From contig NZ_RCWH01000006.1 of the NCBI RefSeq assembly GCF_003668635.1, positions 62,001 through 126,000 of the forward strand: DNA of 64,000 bases. The letters run 5' to 3'. A model generated the notes under the pieces. The model ran no database searches. It was not told the origin of the DNA and saw nothing but the letters and a program-made list of their open reading frames with translations. This DNA comes from Planomicrobium sp. Y74. Lineage in GTDB: Bacteria; Bacillota; Bacilli; Bacillales_A; Planococcaceae. Shown here piece by piece: positions 54,073 through 63,685 of this stretch (within the stretch, counting starts at the first letter, position 1; every line of letters starts with the position of its first letter). A program made the position numbers and the translations under genes.

Positions 54073-55287
54073 TTACCCCCATAATTCCAAAGCTGTTTTT
54101 AATTCTGGCTGCTGTTCACTGGCGTTTTCCAAGGTTTGATTCTGCAGGACGGCATCGACCGCCTGGCGGAATGCTTTTCCGCCGCCTGCTGCGCCGTCCG
54201 GATGTCCGTGGACGCCGCCGCCTGCGTTAATGATGCTGTTGATTCCGAAATCGTTGATGAGTAACGGCACGAGTCCCGGATGAATGCCGGCGGAAGGAAC
54301 CGGGAATGCCGGTTTCAACAGGCTTTCATTTGTTAACTGTTCACCAAGTGCCAGTGCAGCTGCCTTCTCCATGGCAACACTGCCGTAAGGAGAGGGAAAC
54401 AGCGAGAAGTCAGCGCCGGCGAAGCGTGTAAGCTTACCGAGCGCAAGCGGCGCAGCGACGCCGTAGATCGGAGAAGAAGTGAATGCGCCGCTGAACGCCG
54501 GATGAGCCATGAGCGGCAGAGCGATTTCATCATCTTCTGCGAGTTCCTGCAGCACATCGAGCCCGTACGCGTGAACATTGAAAAGTAATGCATCGGCGCC
54601 GAGTTCGCGGGCGCGCCTCGCTTTATCGCGCAGTTGCGATGTACGGCCCGAGAGATTCACCGCGTAAAGAGTCCGGTGACCGGTTTCGCTATAAACTTCG
54701 TGCAATACTTGCTTCGCCGACGTGATGCGCTGTTCAAAAGGTGTCAGCGGATTGTCGAATAGGATTTCATCGTCTTTAACCAAATCGACGCCGCCGAGTG
54801 CCTGCTGTCTGAGCTGCGCCGTTAAATAATCGATGTCCCGGCCGATCACGCCTTTGAAGATGCTCATGACGAGCGGACGGCCGTGGACGTCGAGCAACCC
54901 GCGGATGCCGTCGATGCCAAAGCGCGGTCCAGGAAATTGTTTCAATAGACCTTCTTCAAAATCGAGATCCAATAATCTGACTTCACCGTCGAGCGACAAT
55001 TTGCCGAAAACGGTGGTCAAAATTGCCGGCAGGTCCGCTGAGAAATTCGCGCTTGGATAGGAAACTTTGATATGCGCTTTTATTGCATCGGGCTTGAGGG
55101 GGTGAGGGCTTTGTGGAAATTCCTCCACTGACACCACATGGCCTTTATGTTTTTTCAATTGCTCCTGCTCGAGAAGCGGCAAGTCGGTCCACGATCCGAT
55201 CGTGAGTCCAAGCGCGATGCCTTCCGCCTTCTTTTCAAATGACCCCGCTTTGCCGTATACCTGATAGCTCGCTGTCAGTCTGCTCAT
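54073..55287 (-). CDS. mtnW: 2,3-diketo-5-methylthiopentyl-1-phosphate enolase (RuBisCO-like protein)
   Basis: 404 aa RuBisCO-like enolase. Seen: [20 protein letters not shown], the carbamylated-Lys motif [10 protein letters not shown] with Mg ligands, and [17 protein letters not shown] at the phosphate loop. Start ATG 55287, 8 nt behind AAGGAG; GTG 55296 overlaps that site. First gene of the minus-strand operon behind an S-box. Confidence 0.96.
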   Translation of the reverse strand: MSRLTASYQVYGKAGSFEKKAEGIALGLTIGSWTDLPLLEQEQLKKHKGHVVSVEEFPQSPHPLKPDAIKAHIKVSYPSANFSADLPAILTTVFGKLSLDGEVRLLDLDFEEGLLKQFPGPRFGIDGIRGLLDVHGRPLVMSIFKGVIGRDIDYLTAQLRQQALGGVDLVKDDEILFDNPLTPFEQRITSAKQVLHEVYSETGHRTLYAVNLSGRTSQLRDKARRARELGADALLFNVHAYGLDVLQELAEDDEIALPLMAHPAFSGAFTSSPIYGVAAPLALGKLTRFAGADFSLFPSPYGSVAMEKAAALALGEQLTNESLLKPAFPVPSAGIHPGLVPLLINDFGINSIINAGGGVHGHPDGAAGGGKAFRQAVDAVLQNQTLENASEQQPELKTALELWG

Positions 55288-55306
55288 ATGTGACACTCCT
55301 TTATTT

Positions 55307-55343
55307 CAAATAAAAAAACCTCTTCAAATAAGAAGAGGTTAAG
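55307..55343 (-). terminator. S-box expression-platform terminator of mtnW
   Basis: On the minus strand AACCTCTTC-TTATTT-GAAGAGGTT followed by TTTTTATTT, 20 bp before mtnW. Confidence 0.88.
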
Positions 55344-55354
55344 GGCGTTAACGA

Positions 55355-55467
55355 CTTCTTATTTCTCAGCCATTCATTTCTGGCTGCAAGAATTAGCACC
55401 GTGTCCATTGCTGGACCGGTTGCCGGGCTTCGTAGGGCTTGTCCCTCCACCTGCTCTAAATAAGAAT
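55355..55467 (-). promoter_or_regulatory. SAM-I (S-box) riboswitch of mtnWXBD
   Basis: Conserved strings on the minus strand: TTCTTATTTAGAGCAGGTGG, AGGGACAAGCCCTACGAAGC, CCGGCAACC, CACGGTGCTAATTC and GAGAAATAAGAA closing P1. Normal-length P3. SAM binding should favour the terminator at 55307. Confidence 0.97.
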
Positions 55468-55503
55468 TGATATTCGGTTGGTTGTGGCAATAAAGTAATT
55501 CTG

Positions 55504-55532
55504 ATTATTCCATGTGCGGAGAATTCTGTCAA
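55504..55532 (-). promoter_or_regulatory. Sigma-A promoter of mtnWXBD
   Basis: On the minus strand TTGACA (55532-55527), 17-nt spacer, AATAAT (55509-55504). Confidence 0.8.
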
Positions 55533-55679
55533 CAGGGAATTGTGAGAAAGTTTTTTGACAGAGATGCCATTGGTAAAACTGCATAGATGGGAGTGGGTGG
55601 CTCGCCGCTCACGGACCCAGGCAGTTTGCGCAGCAAACTGTAGGCAATCAGGGGTTTGGATTGGGCGGCGCAAAGGGCT

Positions 55680-55852
55680 CCGGACAGTAAACAGACCGAT
55701 CCGGACAGTATTTTCGTTTTGCGGACAGTATTTTGAGAATGCGGACAGTAAATCCTAAATTTGGAAAGTAAAGTGGTTGTTTTGGAAAGTATTTTGATCA
55801 ATTTGGAAAGTATTTCGGCTGTTCCGGACAGTATATCCTTAATTTGGAAATT
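55680..55852. repeat. 20/21-bp-period degenerate tandem repeat (about 9 units)
   Basis: Units begin near 55680, 55701, 55721, 55741, 55761, 55782, 55803, 55824 and 55844. Examples: CCGGACAGTATTTTCGTTTT, GCGGACAGTATTTTGAGAAT, GCGGACAGTAAATCCTAAAT, TTGGAAAGTAAAGTGGTTGT. The first half keeps CGGACAGTA, the second half TTGGAAAGTA. Reading frames across it (on both strands) are not convincing. Confidence 0.8.
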
Positions 55853-56305
55853 CAGCTTGCTTGAAAATGAAAAATCAACAGCCCGTCGAGGCAAATCTTA
55901 TCCGAAATCGCGAATTTTGCCCGAATTTGTCATCAGAAATCGCCAATCCCATCAATCGACAACCATTTTCACAGTAAAACAGACGAAATCACCACTGAAA
56001 CCAGATCCAACTTCAAAAAGCCCTGACAAAACCGCCCCAAAAACAAAAGAGCGGGAATGGAAAAGCCTTCGCCGTCAGCGAAGGCTCCTTTCAAACCCTG
56101 GAATTCTTCGTGCAGTGAAAAGCTTCCGCTTAAAGGGGCTTATTTTTTCATTGGAGTGAGCTGGGAATTGCAAAAGCAGCCAGCAACGCCCTCTACGATC
56201 CGATAACTTACAAAAAATCCAGTACATCAAAATAGCGGCTCTTACATAAAGAGCCCGCGAGTCGGAACGATTACCCATTTTACAATTAAAAAATAATTCA
56301 AAAAT
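55853..56305. other. Intergenic stretch between the divergent mtn operons
   Basis: Contains a hairpin AAAGCCTTCGC-CGTCA-GCGAAGGC-TCCTTTC at 56068-56098 that could act as a terminator, and GGCTCTTACATAAAGAGCC at 56232-56250. The open frame 55761-56159 crosses the repeats and has no ribosome site or family likeness, so I do not call it. Confidence 0.45.
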
Positions 56306-56310
56306 TCATG

Positions 56311-56340
56311 TTGACAGTCTATTCTGAACCGTGATAGGAT
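56311..56340 (+). promoter_or_regulatory. Sigma-A promoter of mtnKA
   Basis: TTGACA (56311-56316), 18-nt spacer, TAGGAT (56335-56340), about 35 bp before the riboswitch. Confidence 0.75.
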
Positions 56341-56375
56341 TCATCTCATAACAAAAACCGCATATAAAACTTAGT

Positions 56376-56533
56376 ACTCTTATCAAGAGCAGGCAGAGGG
56401 ACATTGGCCCTATGACGCCCAGCAACCGACCGTAATACCTTCGTGAGAAGGGGCGCTTTATGCGCCGGGATGAACATCCCGCAAGGCACGGTGCTAATTC
56501 CACCAGATATTTACTTTCTGGAAGATAAGAGGC
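56376..56533 (+). promoter_or_regulatory. SAM-I (S-box) riboswitch of mtnKA, with extended P3 region
   Basis: Core strings: CTCTTATCAAGAGCAGGCAG, AGGGACATTGGCCCTATGACG, CCCAGCAACC, CACGGTGCTAATTCC and GATAAGAGG. Between GCAACC and CACGGTGCTAA lie about 60 nt with two extra hairpins (GGCGCTTTATGCGCC and GGGATGAACATCCC), where most S-boxes have a short P3. Confidence 0.95.
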
Positions 56534-56549
56534 ATGGAACCTCTTAATT

Positions 56550-56588
56550 CTGCGCCTCTTTCTTAACGGAAAGAGGCGTTTTTTATTG
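56550..56588 (+). terminator. S-box expression-platform terminator of mtnKA
   Basis: CGCCTCTTTC-TTAAC-GGAAAGAGGCG followed by TTTTTTATT. The gap to 56791 shows nothing else except the AGGAGGA ribosome site. Confidence 0.88.
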
Positions 56589-56791
56589 CTCAAAAAAAGT
56601 ATCAGTATTCGAATTTTGGAACGTCTTTGAAATAGCGAATAACTGTCCAGACTTCAGCGGCCCAGCTCTTCGGGACATAAGTCAACCCAGCTGTGCGGCA
56701 AAAAACGCCACTCCGCTGGTCTGCCTTATGCCTGTCAGAGCTAAACGGGCGCTTCCGCTTTTCTATAATTGAATTCAGGAGGAAGATGACC

Positions 56792-57970
56792 ATGACAACT
56801 ACAGCAGTATCTACATATCACGCATTGACAGAAGCAGAGGCCATCGGTTTGGCGGCGGCACATTTCCCGGCAGGAACAGATTTTGAATGCCAGGAGATCG
56901 GCGACGGCAATTTGAATTATGTGTACCGGGTAAGCGACCGGTCAAGCGGCAAAGGAATTATCATCAAGCAGGCGCTGCCTTATGCCAAAGTGGTGGGCGA
57001 GAGCTGGCCGCTCACATTGAAGCGTGCGGCGATTGAAGCTGCAGCCTTACGCAAGCACGGTGAATATGCGACTGGCCTCGTGCCGGAAGTGTATGGCACC
57101 GATGAAGAATTGGCGTATACGATCATGGAGGATCTATCCCATTTGACGATTGCCCGGGAAGGTTTGATCCAAGGGAAGAGCTATCCGAAGCTTTCATCCG
57201 ATATCGGGGAATATCTGGCACAGACTTTATTCCATACTTCCGATTTTGCGCTGCATCCATTTGAAAAGAAGCGGCTGGTTGCTGAATTTTCAAATCCGGA
57301 GCTTTGCAAGATCTCGGAAGATTTGATTTTCACTGATCCATTTTTCGACCATGAGACAAATGACTTCGAACCGGAACTTCGGGAAACCGTTGAAGCCATC
57401 TGGCATAATGACCGCTTGAAACTCGAAGCGGCAAAATTGAAACGCAGCTTCTTGACGGAAGCGGAGGCATTGCTTCACGGCGACCTGCATACCGGCAGTA
57501 TTTTCGCTGATGACAATGAAACCAAGGTCATCGATCCGGAATTCGCTTTTTACGGACCGATCGGCTTTGATGTTGGCTTGTTTATTGCCAATCTGATTGC
57601 ACAAGGCATTACACGCACCGCCGATGGCCGCGGCACAATCGTCGCCCACATCGAAAACACGTGGCAGGTGTTCGAAATGCGCTTCACGGAGCTTTGGGAA
57701 AATGAAGGCATTGAAGATTTCAAGAAGGTTCCGGGTTACCGCGAATCCGTTCTCGACAAGATTTTCAAGGACACGCTCGGATTTGCAGGCTGTGAATTGA
57801 TCCGCCGCACCATTGGTCTGGCACATGTCAAAGACCTGGACGGCATTGAGGATACAGAACAGCGCATCGAATCTAAAAAGCAGGCTCTCCGCATCGGGGA
57901 GACATTAATCTTAAAACGCAGTGAACTTACATCAATACAAGATGTGACAGAGCTTTTGAAGGAGCTGTAA
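56792..57970 (+). CDS. mtnK: S-methyl-5-thioribose kinase
   Basis: Phosphorylates methylthioribose at C1. 392 aa, APH-like kinase fold: IGDGNLNYVYRV (Gly loop), IIKQALPYAKVVGESWPLT, catalytic LLHGDLHTGSIF and metal site VIDPEFAFYGPIGFDVG. Start ATG 56792, 8 nt behind AGGAGGA; ATG 56786 is only 2-3 nt from it. Operon mtnK-mtnA-transporter. Confidence 0.95.
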   Translation: MTTTAVSTYHALTEAEAIGLAAAHFPAGTDFECQEIGDGNLNYVYRVSDRSSGKGIIIKQALPYAKVVGESWPLTLKRAAIEAAALRKHGEYATGLVPEVYGTDEELAYTIMEDLSHLTIAREGLIQGKSYPKLSSDIGEYLAQTLFHTSDFALHPFEKKRLVAEFSNPELCKISEDLIFTDPFFDHETNDFEPELRETVEAIWHNDRLKLEAAKLKRSFLTEAEALLHGDLHTGSIFADDNETKVIDPEFAFYGPIGFDVGLFIANLIAQGITRTADGRGTIVAHIENTWQVFEMRFTELWENEGIEDFKKVPGYRESVLDKIFKDTLGFAGCELIRRTIGLAHVKDLDGIEDTEQRIESKKQALRIGETLILKRSELTSIQDVTELLKEL

Positions 57971-57973
57971 AGC

Positions 57974-59035
57974 ATGGCAATCCCATTATCGATCCAATGG
58001 ATCAACAACCAATTGATCATTCTCGATCAACAAAAACTTCCGCATGAAACGGAATATATCGCGCTGAACACAATCGAAGATGTTTACGATGCGATTATTA
58101 CGATGAAAGTCCGCGGCGCACCTGCGATTGGCATAACAGCGGCTTACGGTTTGGCGCTGGCCGCCCAAAAGCACGACACAGAAACACTGGAAGTATTCCA
58201 TCATTTCGTAAAAAAAGACGCGGTTTACCTGGCATCTTCACGTCCGACGGCAGTCAATCTGGCTTGGGCGATCGGCCGGCTGCAGCAAACCGTCCAATCG
58301 GCAAAAACGGTTGCAGCGGCAAAAGCGGAAATCTTAGCAGAAGCGAAACGTATTCATAAGGAAGACGAGGAAGCGTGCCGGACGATCGGCGGTTATGCGC
58401 TTGAGTTATTGGAAGGTAGCTCAAAAGTCATGACAATCTGCAACGCGGGCTCCATTGCGACAGCGAAATACGGCACAGCGCTCGCGCCGTTTCATCTCGG
58501 CAAGGAATTGGGCCGTGAGTTCGAAGTCTTTGCCTGCGAAACGCGTCCGGTATTTCAGGGGTCGCGCCTGACGGTGTGGGAGCTGCAGCAATCCGGTGTT
58601 GATGTGACGCTGATTACCGACAGCATGGCGGCGCACACAATCGGTGCGAAAGGCATCGAAGCAATCATCGTCGGGGCTGACCGCATTGCGGCAAACGGCG
58701 ATACAGCCAATAAAATCGGTACCTTCAACCTGGCGATTCTGGCCGCTGCATACAAAATTCCATTCTATGTGGCAGCACCTGTATCAACTTTCGATCTGCA
58801 GATTCCAAACGGCAAAAATATCCCGATCGAAGAGCGTTCAGCTAAGGAAATCACGCATATTGCCGGGCAGCAGGTAGCGCCGAATGGTACGAAAGTTTAT
58901 AACCCCGCATTTGATGTGACACCGGCGCAGTACATTACAGCAATCATCACGGAAAAAGGCATTATTCATCCCGATTACGAAAGAAATATACCGGAACTGC
59001 TGGCAGCAGTTTCAGGAAAAGGAGAAAATTCATGA
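57974..59035 (+). CDS. mtnA: Methylthioribose-1-phosphate isomerase
   Basis: 353 aa, eIF2B-alpha-like fold. [15 protein letters not shown], catalytic Cys in [18 protein letters not shown], catalytic Asp in [19 protein letters not shown], and [10 protein letters not shown]. Three bp after mtnK; overlaps the next gene by 4 bp (ATGA). Confidence 0.96.
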   Translation: MAIPLSIQWINNQLIILDQQKLPHETEYIALNTIEDVYDAIITMKVRGAPAIGITAAYGLALAAQKHDTETLEVFHHFVKKDAVYLASSRPTAVNLAWAIGRLQQTVQSAKTVAAAKAEILAEAKRIHKEDEEACRTIGGYALELLEGSSKVMTICNAGSIATAKYGTALAPFHLGKELGREFEVFACETRPVFQGSRLTVWELQQSGVDVTLITDSMAAHTIGAKGIEAIIVGADRIAANGDTANKIGTFNLAILAAAYKIPFYVAAPVSTFDLQIPNGKNIPIEERSAKEITHIAGQQVAPNGTKVYNPAFDVTPAQYITAIITEKGIIHPDYERNIPELLAAVSGKGENS

Positions 59036-60117
59036 AAAAACAATCATTTTTACTTATCGCGGCTTTATTGTTCGTCAGTATTTTATTGGCGGCCTGCCAG
59101 CCGAAAGGCGAAACGGTCACGGAAGCGGAAACGGATTCGGACAAAAAATCGGAAGCATCGGAACATCCGCTGGCGGGCAAGGAAGTGGCATTGATTTTAC
59201 AGCAAAATCTGGGAACGTTTTCGGCGCAATACATAGCTGGAGTCGAAGAACAGGTTAAGAATTTCGGCGGCAAAGTTATTGTCTTCAACTCTGAAGGAGA
59301 CCTGGCGAAAATGGCATCCAATCTGGACGCAGCCATCAATCAGGGATCAGATGCAATCCTGATTGACCACGGAACGAAAGAGGCGTTGAACCAAGGCGTC
59401 GAAAAAGCGGTGGAAAAAGGGATACCGGTTGTGGCGTTTGACGCAGGAGTTGACGTGGAAGGCGTGGTGTCGCTTGAGCAGGGAGACCAGCTAATGGCGG
59501 AACAGACTTTAACAAAACTGGCTGAAGACCACGACGGCGAAGCAAATATCGTAAAAATCTGGACGGCCGGCTTTGCGCCAATGGAACGCCGCCAAATCGC
59601 TTATGAGCAATTTTTGAAAGACAACCCGGGCATTAAAGAAGTGGCGGCTTTCGGTTCTGCCACTCAAAATACAGCGCTTGATACACAAGCGCAAATGGAA
59701 GCGATCCTGAAGCAATATCCGAACGAAGGTGACATCACTGCAGTCTGGGCGGCTTGGGATGAGTTTGCAAAAGGCGCTGTCCGCGCAATCGAGCAGGCGG
59801 GACGTACAGATATCAAAGTTTACAGCATCGATATGAGCGATGAAGATTTGCAGATGATCCAAAAAGACGGCAGTCCGTGGGTAGCTTCGGCAGCGGTCGA
59901 TCCGACAGATATCGGGCGCATCCAGGTGCGTTACGCTTACCAATTGATCAACGGTGAACAGCCGGAGGAGAAAGTTGTGCTGGAGCCGGTATTCATCGAT
60001 GCCGGACAGCTTCCGGATGAAACGGTGACAACTGAAACGTTGAGCGAGCATATCGAAGGATGGGGAGCGAGCGAGCAAGGCTATACCGACGACCTTCGTG
60101 AATTGGAAGGACAATAA
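59032..60117 (+). CDS. Sugar-type ABC transporter substrate-binding lipoprotein, putative methylthioribose binder
   Basis: 361 aa, RbsB-like periplasmic-binding fold with lipoprotein signal LLAACQP (Cys22). Sugar-binding features: [76 protein letters not shown]. It starts inside the mtnA stop codon, so it is translated together with the MTR kinase and isomerase under the S-box; methylthioribose is the natural substrate guess (inference). Confidence 0.88.
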   Translation: MKKQSFLLIAALLFVSILLAACQPKGETVTEAETDSDKKSEASEHPLAGKEVALILQQNLGTFSAQYIAGVEEQVKNFGGKVIVFNSEGDLAKMASNLDAAINQGSDAILIDHGTKEALNQGVEKAVEKGIPVVAFDAGVDVEGVVSLEQGDQLMAEQTLTKLAEDHDGEANIVKIWTAGFAPMERRQIAYEQFLKDNPGIKEVAAFGSATQNTALDTQAQMEAILKQYPNEGDITAVWAAWDEFAKGAVRAIEQAGRTDIKVYSIDMSDEDLQMIQKDGSPWVASAAVDPTDIGRIQVRYAYQLINGEQPEEKVVLEPVFIDAGQLPDETVTTETLSEHIEGWGASEQGYTDDLRELEGQ

Positions 60118-60121
60118 AGGA

Positions 60122-60156
60122 GTGGAGCCGTCCTCGGAATTGGACGGCTCCTTTCG
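60122..60156 (+). promoter_or_regulatory. Intercistronic stem-loop between binding protein and ATPase genes
   Basis: GGAGCCGTCC-TCGGAATT-GGACGGCTCC with only a short T-run (TTT). Probably a processing or stabilising hairpin giving more binding protein than ATPase. Confidence 0.6.
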
Positions 60157-60176
60157 GCGAAAGGAGGATTGCAGAG

Positions 60177-61730
60177 ATGGCAGAATTACTGAATATGCAG
60201 GCAATCGGCAAGCGATTCGGCAATGTAACGGCGTTGGAGAACGGCCAGTTAGCACTCGAAAAAGGTGAAGTCCACGCTTTGCTCGGCGTCAATGGAGCGG
60301 GGAAAAGCACTATGATCAAGATCCTTTCAGGGGTTTACGGCCAGGACAGCGGCGAAATCAGGCTGAACGGTGAAATCATCTCTCTGCGTTCACCGAAACA
60401 AGCAAAAGAACACGGTATTTATTGCGTTTACCAGGAAGTCGATACGGCCATTGTTGCGGAACTGACGGTGGCGGAAAATATCCTGATGGACAGTTTTGCG
60501 GCAGGCGGCAGTTTTCTGTTGTCGAAGCAGAAGATCAACAAGCAGGCGAGAGAAGCGCTGGTCCAATTGCAGTCGGAAGAAATTTCCGTCACCCGAAAAG
60601 CGGGCACGCTCACTTTGGCGGAAAAACAGCTGGTGCTGATTGCCCGGGCGTTGGTGCATTCGGCAAAGATCATCATCTTCGATGAACCCACAGCGCCTTT
60701 GTCATTGACGGAATCGGATAAACTGTTTTCGGTTATTCAGAAACTCAGCAGCGAAGGCGTCGGCTGTGTCTTCATTTCCCACCGGCTGCCGGAAGTTTTT
60801 GAAATCAGCGACCGGATCACCGTGATGCGAGAAGGAAAATGGGTCAACACTTTCGTCACGGCAGAGTCTGATTCTGAAGGGATCATCGAAGCGATGCTGG
60901 GCGAAGCGCTCAGCCATGAACTGGAATACCAGACGCATCCGACTGGCGACAATGTGCTTGAAGTTAGGGGATTATCTGACAGTGAAAAGCTGAAGGATAT
61001 TTCATTTTCAGTAAAAGCCGGTGAAATCGTCGGCATTGTCGGACTCGTCGGGGCAGGCAAAACGGAACTCGCAAAAGCGCTGTTCGGAGCAGCGAATTCC
61101 GTCAGCGGTTCGGTGGAAATTGCCGGGAAACAAACCCGCATCAAGCATCCGGAAGATGCAATCCGGGCCGGGATGACATTGATTCCAGAAGAACGCCGGA
61201 AAGAAGGATTATTTGTCCACGAAACGCTTAGGGCCAATGCCTCGTTCCCGAACCTCCGGAAATTCTCGACAAAGCTGTTCATGAATAAATCAGCTGAAAA
61301 TAAATTTGCCGAAGACATCATCGGTAAATTGAAGATTAAAACGGGCAATACGGAAACACCGCTTGTCCATCTTAGTGGTGGCAATCAACAGAAAGTGGCC
61401 ATCGGCAAATGGATGAGCCTCGACTCGCTGTTGTATTTATTCGATGAACCGACAAAAGGCGTCGACATCGGAGCGAAAGTGGATATTTTCAAATTGATCC
61501 GGGAACTGGCGGGAAGCGGCAAAGGCTGCCTTTATTTCTCCAGTGAAATCCACGAAGCGATCAGCATCTCCGATCGGGTTCTGGTAATGTACGATGGTCA
61601 GATCGTGAAGGAATTATCACGTCAAGAAGCGACCCAGGAAAGGATATTACTTTATGCAAGCGGTGGAAAAGAAGAGCTTAACCAAACCGAAAAACTCATT
61701 GAAAGAGAACGCAGTCCAATTTCTGTTTAA
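60177..61730 (+). CDS. Sugar-type ABC transporter ATPase (two nucleotide-binding domains, RbsA-like)
   Basis: 517 aa with two ABC domains: first Walker A GVNGAGKST, Walker B IIFDEPTAPLS; second GLVGAGKTE, signature LSGGNQQKVAIG and YLFDEPTKGVD. The first signature TLTLAEKQLVLIA is degenerate, usual for the family. AAGGAGG ribosome site. Confidence 0.93.
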   Translation: MAELLNMQAIGKRFGNVTALENGQLALEKGEVHALLGVNGAGKSTMIKILSGVYGQDSGEIRLNGEIISLRSPKQAKEHGIYCVYQEVDTAIVAELTVAENILMDSFAAGGSFLLSKQKINKQAREALVQLQSEEISVTRKAGTLTLAEKQLVLIARALVHSAKIIIFDEPTAPLSLTESDKLFSVIQKLSSEGVGCVFISHRLPEVFEISDRITVMREGKWVNTFVTAESDSEGIIEAMLGEALSHELEYQTHPTGDNVLEVRGLSDSEKLKDISFSVKAGEIVGIVGLVGAGKTELAKALFGAANSVSGSVEIAGKQTRIKHPEDAIRAGMTLIPEERRKEGLFVHETLRANASFPNLRKFSTKLFMNKSAENKFAEDIIGKLKIKTGNTETPLVHLSGGNQQKVAIGKWMSLDSLLYLFDEPTKGVDIGAKVDIFKLIRELAGSGKGCLYFSSEIHEAISISDRVLVMYDGQIVKELSRQEATQERILLYASGGKEELNQTEKLIERERSPISV

Positions 61731-62691
61731 ATACGGTGCCATCATCCTGCTGATTGCTATCATCCTATATTTCAGCAGCATCAGCGACGCATTCTTCAGC
61801 TACGGCAACTTCTCGGATATTCTCCGGTCGATTTCGATTGTCACGCTATTGGCGCTCGGCGTCACATTTACGCTCGTCGTAGATGGCTTTGACTTGTCCG
61901 TAGGCTCGACGATGTCCCTGTCGACCGTCGTGACGGCATCTTTAATGGTGTGGTATGACATGCCGCTGTGGCTCGTGCTCCTGTTGCCGCTGCTGATCGG
62001 TGTGGCGGTCGGGCTCGTCAACAGCTTCCTCATTACGGTCATCGGCATTCCCGATCTCCTCGCGACGCTCAGCATGATGTATATCGTGGCAGGGCTTCAC
62101 CGCACGTATACGGAAGGTTATTCAATCTATAATAATATGCCGCTGACTTCCGGCGGCACGGCTCCCGGCCAATTGTCCGAAGCGTTTCTATGGATCGGCC
62201 AGGGCCAGATGCTCGGCCTTCCGGTGCCGGTGTGGATTATGGTCGTCATGGTGCTGGCAGCGTATGTGATTTTGAATCATACGCGCTGGGGCCGCATTCT
62301 TTATATGACCGGCGGCAATGCGGAGGCGGCCACCTTATCAGGCGTCAACGTGAAACGAGTGAAAACTTCGGCGTACATCATTTCCGGCGTCTTCGCTTCG
62401 ATGGCGGGTATCCTGTTTACGGCACGCGTCGGTTCCGGCCAGATTGACGCCGGCGCACCGCTTTTGATGGAAGCGGTCGCGGCTGTGTTTGTCGGCTATT
62501 CGGTGCTCGGTGCCGGCAAGCCGAATGCGCTCGGCACATTCTTCGGTGCAGCCGTCATCGGCATCCTGCTGAACGGGCTGACGATCCAGAACCTGCCGTA
62601 TTACGCGTTCGATATCATCAAAGGGGCGGTATTGGTTGCGGCGCTCGCGGTTACGTATGTGTATGCGAAGAATAAGTTTGCGAAAACGTGA
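61654..62691 (+). CDS. Sugar-type ABC transporter permease (RbsC-like)
   Basis: 345 aa, about nine transmembrane segments: LALGVTFTLVVDGFDLSVGS, GVNVKRVKTSAYIISGVFAS and VLGAGKPNALGTFFGA are RbsC-type blocks. It begins 77 bp inside the ATPase gene at ATG 61654 with AAGG about 10 nt upstream; a later TTG start would shorten the overlap. Last gene of the mtnKA operon; I see no strong terminator after it. Confidence 0.92.
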   Translation: MQAVEKKSLTKPKNSLKENAVQFLFKYGAIILLIAIILYFSSISDAFFSYGNFSDILRSISIVTLLALGVTFTLVVDGFDLSVGSTMSLSTVVTASLMVWYDMPLWLVLLLPLLIGVAVGLVNSFLITVIGIPDLLATLSMMYIVAGLHRTYTEGYSIYNNMPLTSGGTAPGQLSEAFLWIGQGQMLGLPVPVWIMVVMVLAAYVILNHTRWGRILYMTGGNAEAATLSGVNVKRVKTSAYIISGVFASMAGILFTARVGSGQIDAGAPLLMEAVAAVFVGYSVLGAGKPNALGTFFGAAVIGILLNGLTIQNLPYYAFDIIKGAVLVAALAVTYVYAKNKFAKT

Positions 62692-62942
62692 GTAATTTTT
62701 GTTTGTAAATCTTCCTGGAATTAAAAGGGCGTTCGTAACGAGTTTTGATGCGTTTGTAGACGCTTATATATCTGCTGTTTTTTAAAGCGAGCTAAGTGTC
62801 GGCAATCATATGGTAACTTTTGAATGATTCAGAAACACAAATACAATTTTAATAAATGGGAATGTTATAATTAATATGCAGCAGACTCAATGTCTGCATT
62901 CTGTCCTTTTATATACTTGGAATTAATACAAAGGGGGACAAT

Positions 62943-63434
62943 ATGGAAATAGTATATTTCGCAGGTGGATGTTTATGGGGAGTGCAGGCTTATTTAAAAA
63001 CTTTACCTGGAGTTGCGTTTACGGAAGCGGGAAGAGCTAATGGAGCAAGTCATACACTTGAGGGTGATTACGATGGCTATGCCGAATGTGTAAAAACAGC
63101 GTTTGATCCAACAGTTGTAACACTCAGAGAATTAATGGGTTACTTCCTTGAAATCATAGATCCATACAGTTTGAATAAACAAGGACAGGATATTGGCGAG
63201 AAATATAAAACAGGAGTGTATAGTGAAGAGCCCGAACACTTAAAAGAGGTGCAGGCTTTTCTTAGCGGGAGAAACGATTATGACCGTATAGTTATAGAAG
63301 TAATGCCTCTTACAAACTATGTGAGAAGTGCAGAAGAACATCAGGATAGATTAGATAGATGGCCAAATGATTATTGCCATATTCCAAAAGAAATATTAAG
63401 CAAATATAAAAGTAAGCAGGAATCTTTAAAATGA
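62943..63434 (+). CDS. msrA: MsrA-like peptide-methionine (S)-S-oxide reductase
   Basis: 163 aa. Repairs methionine sulfoxide using an active-site Cys. The motif reads GGCLWGVQ (Cys10) instead of the usual GCFWG, and the middle is shortened (RANGASHTLEGDYDGYAECV). Conserved: DPYSLNKQGQDIGEKYKTGVY. Cannot tell from sequence if activity is kept; it is a divergent member. ATG behind AAAGGGGG. A TATAAT box (62865-62870) lies upstream without a good -35. Confidence 0.82.
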   Translation: MEIVYFAGGCLWGVQAYLKTLPGVAFTEAGRANGASHTLEGDYDGYAECVKTAFDPTVVTLRELMGYFLEIIDPYSLNKQGQDIGEKYKTGVYSEEPEHLKEVQAFLSGRNDYDRIVIEVMPLTNYVRSAEEHQDRLDRWPNDYCHIPKEILSKYKSKQESLK

Positions 63435-63479
63435 AAATCCAGTTTACGTATAAAAGATTAACAGAAGCTGCTTAAATAT

Positions 63480-63515
63480 AGAGGGAGAAAAGATCAGCAT
63501 CTTCTCTCCCTTGTC
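63480..63515 (+). terminator. Terminator of msrA
   Basis: GAGGGAGAAAAGATCAGCATCTTCTCTCCCTTG: GGGAGA pairs with TCTCCC around an inner AAGATC/ATCTT; short T-tail. The remaining gap to 63685 shows nothing recognised. Confidence 0.6.
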
Positions 63516-63685
63516 GTCTGTAAAAGGGGGTTTTTATGAATCCTTATTTTTGTTGATAGATATCTTCAGAATATATTCTTTCTAATTGCTTCCAATTATT
63601 CTGTTTTCTTCTTGAGTCACTTATATAGATATATTAGCGATTTCTAAAACAGACCCCGTCATGATTGAATAATCAGATGAAGGGC

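Noticed and set aside
55761-56159. Open reading frame of 132 codons (plus) and one of 121 codons (minus, 55529-55894)
   Set aside because: They cross the 20-bp repeats, have no ribosome site and low-complexity products without family likeness.
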